Assembly: GCA_002708415.1 (NCBI GenBank)
Contig: PANS01000051.1
Location: 1-35,247 of the forward strand
DNA length: 35,247 bases
Direction: 5' to 3'
From: Micavibrio sp.
Lineage (GTDB): Bacteria > Pseudomonadota > Alphaproteobacteria > Micavibrionales > Micavibrionaceae
Shown here: positions 1 to 8,249 of the stretch, piece by piece
Position numbering within the stretch: the first letter of the stretch is position 1
How the letters are laid out: the number at the start of each line of letters is the position of its first letter
Notes under the pieces: generated by a model
Told to the model about the DNA's origin: nothing
Database searches by the model: none
Seen by the model: the letters and a program-made list of their open reading frames with translations, nothing else
Translations under genes and position numbers: made by a program

Positions 1-1
1 A

Positions 2-247
2 GCGCCTGCCGCGGCGAGTGCTCCAACTGGCGGAGGTGGCCCAATGTCATTTTTCTCGAATAAGCCTGCGGCAACGGCTCCAGAGCCAGTGGCATCTGCG
101 CCTCAAGCGGCAGAGCCTGTACAGCCTGCCCCTACGACACCGACGACTGCTACAGTAGAAACACAACCAGCTGAGGCTTCCGCATCAGGAAATCCGATGT
201 CATTCTTTAAGCCTGATGCGAAGGAAGGTAAGAGTGAAACAGAATAG
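2..247 (+). CDS. C-terminal end of a Pro/Ala/Thr-rich protein, truncated by the window edge
   Basis: Frame 2 is open from the window start (APAAASAPTGGGGPMSFFSNKPAATAPEP...SGNPMSFFKPDAKEGKSETE*); the track's ATG at 44 is probably internal. Repeated PMSFF motif in a low-complexity tail. Confidence 0.6.
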   Translation, partial: APAAASAPTGGGGPMSFFSNKPAATAPEPVASAPQAAEPVQPAPTTPTTATVETQPAEASASGNPMSFFKPDAKEGKSETE

Positions 248-259
248 TAAGAGTTTGAA

Positions 260-679
260 ATGAGTAAAGTGATAGCGGCCTGTTTGATGCTAGCTGCGCA
301 GACGTACAGTGTACCGCCTGCTGTTCTTGTTGGTATATATGATGTTGAGGGAGGTAAGCCTGGTCAAGCCGTTGGGCCAAATACAAATGGTTCATATGAT
401 TTAGGGCCAATGCAAATCAATACTTTATGGATTCCTGAATTGGCAAAAAAATGGGGCGTTAAAGAAAGCTCTGCTTATAGCTGGGTAAAAAATGATCCTT
501 GCACAAACATGAGTGTTGCAGCATGGATTTTAAAGACGCATATAAATGAAACGCGCAGTTTATCAAAGGCTATAGCTCATTATCATTCGCGTACACCGCG
601 CATTGGATATGCTTATAAGGGGCGGGTTATTGATGCAATGCGGCGCAAAGGTTTGATTAAAAACGTTGGAACGCGTTAA
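260..679 (+). CDS. SLT-type lytic transglycosylase-like protein, probably associated with the secretion system
   Basis: SVPPAVLVGIYDVEGGKPG...SYDLGPMQINTLWIPELAKKWG...AAWILKTHI...AIAHYHSRTP resembles the lysozyme-like fold of VirB1/TrbN-type enzymes; adjacent to dotD. Confidence 0.7.
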   Translation: MSKVIAACLMLAAQTYSVPPAVLVGIYDVEGGKPGQAVGPNTNGSYDLGPMQINTLWIPELAKKWGVKESSAYSWVKNDPCTNMSVAAWILKTHINETRSLSKAIAHYHSRTPRIGYAYKGRVIDAMRRKGLIKNVGTR

Positions 680-808
680 AATAAGAATAATAGTGATAAT
701 GAGCCGTGCGTAACTTCTTGTCTCTGTCTTGTTCTGACAATCAGGAGAATATAAGGTAGTGATGTTATAAATTGCATTTTATTACGAAAGATAAGTATAA
801 GGTTAAGT

Positions 809-1327
809 ATGAACTCTATCATGCAAAAAGTGAGCGTTTTATTTATATGTTTGGCTAGCCTATCTTTGGCCGCGTGTTCTAGTAGCATTCTTCACAATAC
901 GAAGCGTGAGCCTCAAGTGGTTTCATCGCCGAATAAGGTTTCCTTGATGTTGGCGGAAGCGGCGGACAAGACATCTGAAGCACTTACTACTTTAGCTGCC
1001 GTTGAGCAAGAACGCTCACCTGCTGTTGCTGTACAACCTATTCATAATGCACCATCTGAATTGCGCCGGGCTGTGACTCTTAGTTGGGTTGGCCCTGTAG
1101 AGCAGGTTACAAAGCTTCTTGCCGATCGTGCGAGTTATACTTTTCTTGAAATTGGTAATGCGCCGCCTGTACCTTTAGTGGTTACTGTTGATGCACAAAA
1201 CCAGCCTGTTATTGAGGTACTACGTAACTTAGGGTTACAGCTTGGTGGTCGCGCAGATATTAAAGTTGACGGCGTTCGTAAAGTTGTTGAACTTCATTAT
1301 GCGTCTGTAACTGGTCTTGGGGGTTAG
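809..1327 (+). CDS. dotD: DotD-like lipoprotein of the T4BSS core
   Basis: Signal peptide with lipobox LSLAAC; C-terminal secretin-N0-like region (LSWVGPVEQVTKLLADRASYTF...VTVDAQNQPVIEVLRNLGLQLGGRADI); followed by dotC and dotB. Confidence 0.85.
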   Translation: MNSIMQKVSVLFICLASLSLAACSSSILHNTKREPQVVSSPNKVSLMLAEAADKTSEALTTLAAVEQERSPAVAVQPIHNAPSELRRAVTLSWVGPVEQVTKLLADRASYTFLEIGNAPPVPLVVTVDAQNQPVIEVLRNLGLQLGGRADIKVDGVRKVVELHYASVTGLGG

Positions 1328-1331
1328 GCAT

Positions 1332-2162
1332 ATGCCCCGTTTTATTTATATTTTCTTATTTCTTTCTTTTGTTATGGCGCCGTGCATCGCGAAAGCACAA
1401 TTTTCTAGTTTCCAAAAAGAAACAAAACCAATTACGTTGCAAGAGCTTCAGAATATTAAAAAAGAAAATCGTGTTTTAGAAACAGATGTTATGCCTTTAG
1501 ATATTCGTCGTGATGCGATTAAAGAAGCTGCGCTGTCTTATGGTGCGCGTGGGGGTCTTGCGTGGCGTACATATTATATTCGTAAAGAGTTAGAGGAAAA
1601 CGCACGCTATATGGATAAGATATATGACTTTCGTCAGCTTCTTATTCCCGCGTCTTCTGGCCTTTTAATCGAACCGCCAATCATTTCTGAAGCGCAAGAT
1701 GCAATGCTTATTGAGGGGGATGGCCTGAATGCTGCTGTTGCCGATCGTGTTTTTAATATTGGTAAAAATGCCCGTATTGTAAGTGCTCCAAGAACGTGGC
1801 GTGTTTATTTGGAACGTCAGTGGGGTGATATCTCTATGCCGCCAGATATTTTACGCCCTAAAAATACTGAAGAGCGTGATATTTGGAAAAGACTTGTGAA
1901 GCAAGGTTGGAAAGAAGGTGTTGAACAGGCGGATGATATTTTTCAATCAGATTTAAATAGATTGGTTGCCGATTACCAAGGAATGATTCGTTATCGCACT
2001 CTTCTTGCACAGAAAATGGTTTCTCCTCCGCATGCGCTTCAAGTGGATCGTGGCGTAACCGGTGGTGGTAATGAGATGCGTGTTGGTGATCGCGCGGTGT
2101 CTATTACTGGTGTTTCTAAACTCAAGCCAAGGTATGAAGAATGGCAGCCCGCAAACCGGTAA
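1332..2162 (+). CDS. dotC: DotC-like T4BSS core protein
   Basis: RRDAIKEAALSYGARGGLAWRTYYI...AARVF-type DotC motifs and RTWRVYLERQW...GWKEGVEQADDIFQSDLNRLVADYQGMIRYR. Start moved to ATG 1332; the track begins at TTG 1317. Confidence 0.85.
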   Translation: MPRFIYIFLFLSFVMAPCIAKAQFSSFQKETKPITLQELQNIKKENRVLETDVMPLDIRRDAIKEAALSYGARGGLAWRTYYIRKELEENARYMDKIYDFRQLLIPASSGLLIEPPIISEAQDAMLIEGDGLNAAVADRVFNIGKNARIVSAPRTWRVYLERQWGDISMPPDILRPKNTEERDIWKRLVKQGWKEGVEQADDIFQSDLNRLVADYQGMIRYRTLLAQKMVSPPHALQVDRGVTGGGNEMRVGDRAVSITGVSKLKPRYEEWQPANR

Positions 2163-3307
2163 GTCTTCTAAAAGCAAAAGATCAAATTGGTGGGACATGG
2201 CCTGAAGAGCCTTCTCGCTTTACTGATACGCACGTAGATGAGTTTTTATTGTGGTGTGTAAAGAAAAACGCATCTGATATTACTATCCAAACGGATCGCC
2301 CTGCTTATAATGATATTTATGGAACGCTTTATCCATCGACGTTTCGTCCTATTGATGCAGGAGATATGAGTGTTTTCTTAACGAGAATTTATGGTCCAGA
2401 AGCATCGGCGCGATTGGCATCGGGTAAAGATTTAGATATATCCTATGAAATTAGACCAGATCGATATACGCGTATTCGTTTTAGGGTTAATATTACGGCA
2501 ATTTTATCGAAAGGTAGAGATTCCGCCCAGATTACTATGCGCGTTCTTCCGAGTGAACCACCAACGATGGATGATTTAAATATCGAAGAAGATATTATTA
2601 AGTCATGGAATCCGCGTCAGGGAATGGTCATTGTAACGGGGCCAACGGGTTCTGGTAAGACAACGTTGCTTGCCTCAGGCATTCGTAAATTGATGGAACA
2701 GCCGCGTGGTTGCGGAAAAGTTGTTTGTTATGAATCGCCCATTGAATATGTTTATGATGCTATCAAAAGCCCGAGATCTTTAATTTCACAGACAGAAATT
2801 CCAAGGCATTTACCAGATTTTGCTGCCGGTGTCCGTAATGCATTGCGGCGCAAGCCTGAAATTATTCTTGTTGGTGAGTCGCGTGATAGAGAGACTATTT
2901 CTGCTGCTATTGAAGCGGCGCAAACAGGACATACGGTTTATACAACAACACATACAACTGGCGTTTCTGCTACTATTCAGCGTATGGTCTCGAGCTTTGA
3001 GCCAAATGAGAGGTCAGAGCGTGCCTATGCTTTAATGGAAACTGTAAGGCTTGTTTTAACACAAACACTTGTTGAAAAAGTGGGGGGCGGACGTTTAGGT
3101 GTACGTGAGTGGATGCGTTTTCCTGATGAAGTTCGTGAAAAGCTTATGGATATGGATTATCGAGAATGGTCGGCTGAATTATCGCGTATGGTGCCATTTT
3201 ATGGCCAAAGCATGAAAGAAACAGCGAGCCAATTTTTTGATCAAGGATTGATTGAACGCCGCACTTACCTTATGCTTTCGTCTGGTTCTGGCGATTCAGG
3301 GGAATAA
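2141..3307 (+). CDS. dotB: DotB secretion ATPase (VirB11/PilT-like)
   Basis: Walker A GPTGSGKTTLLASGI, ILVGESRDRETISAAIEAAQTGHTVYTTTHT; overlaps the dotC 3' end. Confidence 0.92.
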   Translation: MAARKPVSLLKAKDQIGGTWPEEPSRFTDTHVDEFLLWCVKKNASDITIQTDRPAYNDIYGTLYPSTFRPIDAGDMSVFLTRIYGPEASARLASGKDLDISYEIRPDRYTRIRFRVNITAILSKGRDSAQITMRVLPSEPPTMDDLNIEEDIIKSWNPRQGMVIVTGPTGSGKTTLLASGIRKLMEQPRGCGKVVCYESPIEYVYDAIKSPRSLISQTEIPRHLPDFAAGVRNALRRKPEIILVGESRDRETISAAIEAAQTGHTVYTTTHTTGVSATIQRMVSSFEPNERSERAYALMETVRLVLTQTLVEKVGGGRLGVREWMRFPDEVREKLMDMDYREWSAELSRMVPFYGQSMKETASQFFDQGLIERRTYLMLSSGSGDSGE

Positions 3308-3324
3308 TAAGGTATAATATAAAT

Positions 3325-3624
3325 ATGTCACAAGCAGATGATAATCTTGACGAAAAGATAAATTGGCATTGGCGCAATTCTATGTTGCCCGTACGTTTTT
3401 TTACTTTTGATGCCAGAGCAGGTATTTCGTTCTTTGTTCTTCTTATTTATTTCCGCCCCATTACACTATTTTTAACGTTTGTTAGCACATTTACTTTTTG
3501 GTTTCTTGAAAAAAGAGGGCTGACATTTCCTTCTGCAATAAGAGCGTTTCGTCTTTGGCTTGTTGGTCAAAATAGACCTGCTTGGATTAGGTTGTATCAT
3601 CGTAAAATGGTTGATTACGGATAA
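3325..3624 (+). CDS. icmT: IcmT-like small inner-membrane protein
   Basis: HWRNSMLPVRFFTFDARAGISFFVLLIYFRP...RGLTFPSAIRAFRLWLVGQNRPAW fits the IcmT/TraK pattern; directly downstream of dotB. Confidence 0.8.
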   Translation: MSQADDNLDEKINWHWRNSMLPVRFFTFDARAGISFFVLLIYFRPITLFLTFVSTFTFWFLEKRGLTFPSAIRAFRLWLVGQNRPAWIRLYHRKMVDYG

Positions 3625-3695
3625 AAATAATACAGCTTCTCTTGCTAATACTTGATGAATTGCTATAGTTACGCATTATTACATAATGGATAGAT

Positions 3696-4496
3696 ATGAT
3701 GCGCACATTTACTGTAACAGCACTTATTTTTAGTCTAAGTTTTGCCGTCTGTGTAAATAAGGCACAAGCTGGTTTTGAATTTATGGCACCTAAAACACAG
3801 TCTGGACAGATGCCTTTGGCTTCACCGGTTCCTGTAGTGCCTTCTATAGTGCCAGCCCCTTACCGCTCTATGGCAGCTCCTATGCAGCCTGTAGTGCAAG
3901 AGCCTTTATCGCCTGCTATGCCTATGGCGGCATCTCCTCAAATTCCAGTGAATGTTCCTGCTGCACGCCAACGCAGTCTGGTGATTAATCCATATCCGCT
4001 TAATACAGGCAATAAAGGTTATAACATAAATAATGTTTCTTCAGGTTCAGTAAATCGTGCTCTGATTGAAGAGTCATCCATGGTAACGCCGATGAATTTA
4101 GGGGCAGGAATGAGAACGGGTGTTCAGGTGGAGCATTCTAGGGTAACACAAAAGCCTCAAAATAAAATGGCGCATATAACAAGTGGATCACCAAGGTCTC
4201 TTGTTCCGATTCCGGGTACAAGTCCAATGGCGATTGAACAACAAAGGTTACCTGTAAATTCTTATCAAGATGCTGTTGGATTTGGTAAAGATATTCCACT
4301 TTCAATAGCGCTTAGTCAGATTGTGCCAGAAAAGTTTAATGCTAAGCTATCTAATGAGGCGTTAGCCGACAGTGTGGTTTCTTGGGAAGGCGGAAAGCCT
4401 TGGAATCAGGTTTTAAATGATATTTTACGCCCCTTAGGATATATGGCTTCTATTCAAGGAAATCATGTAATGATTACGCAAAATCTACGCGGATAA
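3696..4496 (+). CDS. Secreted Pro-rich protein with a TcpQ/N0-like C-terminal domain
   Basis: Signal peptide (AVCVNKAQAG), Pro/Ala/Met-rich linker, then ALADSVVSWEGGKPWNQVLNDILRPLGYMASIQGNHVMIT, a TcpQ/PilL-like pattern. Confidence 0.6.
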   Translation: MMRTFTVTALIFSLSFAVCVNKAQAGFEFMAPKTQSGQMPLASPVPVVPSIVPAPYRSMAAPMQPVVQEPLSPAMPMAASPQIPVNVPAARQRSLVINPYPLNTGNKGYNINNVSSGSVNRALIEESSMVTPMNLGAGMRTGVQVEHSRVTQKPQNKMAHITSGSPRSLVPIPGTSPMAIEQQRLPVNSYQDAVGFGKDIPLSIALSQIVPEKFNAKLSNEALADSVVSWEGGKPWNQVLNDILRPLGYMASIQGNHVMITQNLRG

Positions 4497-4516
4497 TTCT
4501 TCTTTTTAAACATTAT

Positions 4517-5641
4517 CTATAAAAAGTTGGCCAGTGTGAGGTCAGAAATTAGCGCTGTTACTTGAAATGATGTTTCAAGACTCAATTGTACGCGCTGAAT
4601 TGCCGCAACAGATTCGGTAATGTCTGCATCCTCAACCTCACTAATAATGCTTTTAAATGCATTGATTTGTAGCTCATTATTTTCTTTAACAAGGTTTGTC
4701 TGTTGCTCAACAAGAGCAAGTTTATACTCTTCTTGTTCTATTTTTTTAATACCACCAACAAGCGTTTTTAAAACATCTTGAACAACAGCAAAGAAGTTAT
4801 CTTGTTTTTCTTGCGCTGGAAAGGGTGGTGTATCATCGGCTGCACGTGTTGCTAATGGATCATTCAGTGCGCCAGGTGAATTTTCAGGGGTTGGCATAGC
4901 GCGCAAAACACCAAGAGCCGTTATGATATCTTTCATACCTTCAGTGTTGGCTAGAACTGTATAATCAAAGTCTGAGTTTTCATCAACACGTACGCGAACA
5001 TCCCCCGTTGTACCGCTTACGAGCGTTTGGGAATAACCCAGAACGTTTTCGTTTACAGCATTAAAGGCGTCGATAAATTCATCCGTTGTAATCGTTCCAT
5101 CACCCCAATCACCAATAAATCCACTGGCAACAAGTGGTGGATTAGCAATATTGGTGTTGTCTGGAACATATTCACCAAGGAAAGAATCAAAAAGTCCTTT
5201 GTCTTCTATTGGCTTAACAGAAGAATCTGATCCTGCGAAAAGGTAACGTTCGCCATCTTTTGCATTGATGGTGTCAATAACATAGTCGTAAACATCATCA
5301 GCAAGACGTTGAATAACCTCGAAATCGGGATAATCACCAGCTTGGACGGCGACGGTTAGTGAATCAACAATCGTGTTTGCTTGCGCTTGTACTTCTTGAA
5401 CAGAATTCGTCATAAGTTGGATGCGACGTTGAGCATTGATTATGTTTGTTGAATATTGTTCAAGCTGATCAACATTTGCTCGGCTTCTTTGTGAACGAAG
5501 GATATCACTGCCTAGACCAGAAAATTGTTGTGTCTTTTTTCCAGTTGCGATTTGTGTGCTCAAATCATCAAGCGTATATTGCTGTTTTTTAAGACGGGAA
5601 ATTTGGTCTAAAGCTTGCCCTAATGTTGATATGCTCGTCAT
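4517..5641 (-). CDS. flgL: Flagellar hook-associated protein FlgL
   Basis: Flagellin-like N-terminus (TSISTLGQALDQISRLKKQQYTLDDLSTQIATGKK) and C-terminus (AAIQRVQLSLETSFQVTALISDLTLANFL); follows flgK. Confidence 0.82.
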   Translation of the reverse strand: MTSISTLGQALDQISRLKKQQYTLDDLSTQIATGKKTQQFSGLGSDILRSQRSRANVDQLEQYSTNIINAQRRIQLMTNSVQEVQAQANTIVDSLTVAVQAGDYPDFEVIQRLADDVYDYVIDTINAKDGERYLFAGSDSSVKPIEDKGLFDSFLGEYVPDNTNIANPPLVASGFIGDWGDGTITTDEFIDAFNAVNENVLGYSQTLVSGTTGDVRVRVDENSDFDYTVLANTEGMKDIITALGVLRAMPTPENSPGALNDPLATRAADDTPPFPAQEKQDNFFAVVQDVLKTLVGGIKKIEQEEYKLALVEQQTNLVKENNELQINAFKSIISEVEDADITESVAAIQRVQLSLETSFQVTALISDLTLANFL

Positions 5642-5682
5642 AACTTTATACTCCTAAAGTTCTTTTTATAAATTTTTATTTC

Positions 5683-8145
5683 TTAAAATGCGTTTAATAG
5701 TTCTTGCATCATTTCATCTGCGGCTGTGATTGTACGTGCCGCCGCTGAATATGCTGTTTGTATAACAATTAAGTTCGATAGCTCTTCATCTATATTTACG
5801 CCATATTTATCAGAGTAATCACGTTGGATAATACCACGTAATGTGTCCTCATTTTCAAATCCGCTTTGTACGGAATTGAAATCTTGTGAAATTTTGTTGA
5901 TCATTTTTTGAGCATAATCAATTAAGTTTGTTGCTGAAAAAATACCTGTTGATGTGTTTGCATTTGGACCAAGATTGGTGTTTCTGAAGTTAACGAAAGC
6001 TCCAGATCCGTTCACTGTTTCGGATTGATAGCTGATATTAGCCGTTGGCGAACTTTCGGTTGTTGTAACGCCATCGTCTGTAAAGCTACCAAAAATAGCG
6101 CTCACAATATTAACGGCATTATTTAATGCTGGCGGTTGTAATTGTGGATTTCCAGCTGTAGCGGGATTAGCTTGGAAAGAACTGCTTGTGATTGTTATGT
6201 CACCACCAAAAAATGTTCCACCATTTGTATCATCAATGCCAGGGCGTAATGTAAGCGTGCCTGCTAAAGCATCAAAATCAACATTTAAACCTAAAACACC
6301 TGTTTGTGTGGCGGCATCCCATTCAAGTTTATCAATAAGTTCGACCACGGTATCACTTGGCTCTATTGTTATTGTAACAGGCGGTTCATTCCCAACTTGT
6401 ACTGTGAAAGAAGGATCTTCTGTTGAAAATGCTCCTTCAGCAAGACCTAGAGCATTAAAGGCATCCACACCCATCTCTCCAGCAAATCCCGTCGCTGCTA
6501 AATTTATATTACCCGTGCTTTCAATAACGAGCTGACCATATGTGTTTGTTGTTGCATTGGCGGCCAACCCTGCTGGAACACCGGCTAAACCAATTTGGCT
6601 ATTAATTTCAGAAACAAGCTGATCAAGCGCATTGTTTATTGGCCCACCAATAGGGAAGTTTGCTTGAGCATCACTAAGATCAATTGTAATTGTTGTTGGC
6701 CCTAGGCCTGTGCGCGGCTCTTCAAAAGTGATTTGAAATTGATCGTTGGCAGGCCAAGCAGGAAAGAATGATTCAAGAGAGCTATACAGATCTGTATCAT
6801 TGGTTGCACTACCATCATCAATTTCAGTGAATGAGCTGAAATCAAGACCGCCAATAACGCGATTAGCAGATTGAATTCCTAGCCATTCTTGTAAGTCTGT
6901 TGATGGGCCAACGATATTAAGATCAATTACGCCAACAGCCTCTTGATAATTTGTTTCACCAAAAACAAATTCAAGAACACGGCGTACAACTTGATTATCG
7001 CCGCTTGGAATTATTTCTTCTGATGCGTATGTTCCTTGCTGTAACAATGTTATATCGTTTTCAATTCTATTATTAACTTGAATAACGCCAGAAAAGCCAA
7101 CGTAATCAACTGGCGTTGGAACGGGAAGCGTTGTTGGGTCTGGAGCGGTGTTTGTAGGGATATTGCCGTTTTGATCCGTAAATAACCTTAACCCCTGTTG
7201 ATCAAAACGATTTGCCATTTGAAAAGCAAGCTCATCAAGTTGCGCATTATATGAGGGAAGAATTTCATCTCTGAGCTCAATCAAACCACCCAATCTTCCA
7301 CCCGGTCTACGTTCTGTAATATCTATAGATGTTGTTCCGTTCCGCCCTTCATAAAAAACAAAAACGCCAGGAATAGATTCATCGTAATATTGCGATGCGG
7401 ATACAGGCGAGGAATCAAATCCAAGTCTTCGCGGCTCTTCTGTCGCAAGTTCAAGTCCTTCTGCCGTTTGAACGACTAAGACGCCATCAGAGCGGGTGAA
7501 GAAGCTGATATCTATGAGTTCTGATAATTCTTTTATTTTTTCATCTCTTATGTCTTCAACGCCAGCTGTTGATCTATCAAATCGCTCAGCGCCCCTTGCA
7601 TCTGTATTTAACGCAGCAATATCAATGAGAAGGTTATTGATTTCCAAAACTGTCGTATCAATGTCTCCAACAGTATCGTTTCGAAGCGTTTGAATATAGT
7701 CGTAATAGTCATTGAATTTATCGGCTACAAGAGAAGCTTGCCCCAATGTTGATTGTAGTTGGGTGCTGTCATCAGGGATATCAGATAAAGCACTAAAAGA
7801 ATCTCTTAAATCAGAAATCTGAGCAGCGAGTGAAAATTCACTGTCTGGCGGCCCAACAAAGTTTTGAACTTGTTGTAAATAATTTACTTGAACGTCATAG
7901 GCGCTGGCGGCGCTTACTTGTGTCCATAAATCTCGCGATAGATTTAGATCAACTTGGCGGATAATATTTTCAGTTCGAACACCAACAGGTGTTCCTGTGC
8001 TAGCAATAACTTGTGAATTTTGCGGTAAAATTTGCCGACTATAACCAGGAGTTGAGACATTTGAGATGTTATTTGAAATAACATTTAATTGTTGTTGTGC
8101 AGCGCGTAATCCAGAAATAGCGTTGTTAAGTGCCTGATATGTCAT
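5683..8145 (-). CDS. flgK: Flagellar hook-associated protein FlgK
   Basis: N-terminus MTYQALNNAISGLRAAQQQLNVISNNISNVSTPGYSRQ and C-terminus ELSNLIVIQTAYSAAARTITAADEMMQELLNAF. Confidence 0.92.
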   Translation of the reverse strand: MTYQALNNAISGLRAAQQQLNVISNNISNVSTPGYSRQILPQNSQVIASTGTPVGVRTENIIRQVDLNLSRDLWTQVSAASAYDVQVNYLQQVQNFVGPPDSEFSLAAQISDLRDSFSALSDIPDDSTQLQSTLGQASLVADKFNDYYDYIQTLRNDTVGDIDTTVLEINNLLIDIAALNTDARGAERFDRSTAGVEDIRDEKIKELSELIDISFFTRSDGVLVVQTAEGLELATEEPRRLGFDSSPVSASQYYDESIPGVFVFYEGRNGTTSIDITERRPGGRLGGLIELRDEILPSYNAQLDELAFQMANRFDQQGLRLFTDQNGNIPTNTAPDPTTLPVPTPVDYVGFSGVIQVNNRIENDITLLQQGTYASEEIIPSGDNQVVRRVLEFVFGETNYQEAVGVIDLNIVGPSTDLQEWLGIQSANRVIGGLDFSSFTEIDDGSATNDTDLYSSLESFFPAWPANDQFQITFEEPRTGLGPTTITIDLSDAQANFPIGGPINNALDQLVSEINSQIGLAGVPAGLAANATTNTYGQLVIESTGNINLAATGFAGEMGVDAFNALGLAEGAFSTEDPSFTVQVGNEPPVTITIEPSDTVVELIDKLEWDAATQTGVLGLNVDFDALAGTLTLRPGIDDTNGGTFFGGDITITSSSFQANPATAGNPQLQPPALNNAVNIVSAIFGSFTDDGVTTTESSPTANISYQSETVNGSGAFVNFRNTNLGPNANTSTGIFSATNLIDYAQKMINKISQDFNSVQSGFENEDTLRGIIQRDYSDKYGVNIDEELSNLIVIQTAYSAAARTITAADEMMQELLNAF

Positions 8146-8165
8146 GCTTTTTTCCTATTTTTTAT

Positions 8166-8200
8166 AAAACTCTTAAAGAAAACAAATCTTTATGAGTTTT
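8166..8200 (-). terminator. Probable terminator or attenuator between the paralog operon and flgK
   Basis: AAAACTCTTAAAGA (8166-8179), loop aaacaaa, TCTTTATGAGTTTT (8187-8200): 13 of 14 positions pair; T-runs flank it on both strands. Confidence 0.55.
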
Positions 8201-8249
8201 TCTTCAAATATAGGAGTTGCAAAAGCAGTGCCAGAAAGAGGGAAGACCT

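Noticed and set aside
4502-4526. CTTTTTA/TAAAAAG hairpin between the TcpQ-like gene and flgL
   Set aside because: Only A-T pairs with an 11-nt loop and overlaps the flgL end; too weak to call a bidirectional terminator.
6188-6535. 115-aa + strand ORF inside flgK
   Set aside because: Antisense shadow ORF with no family signal.
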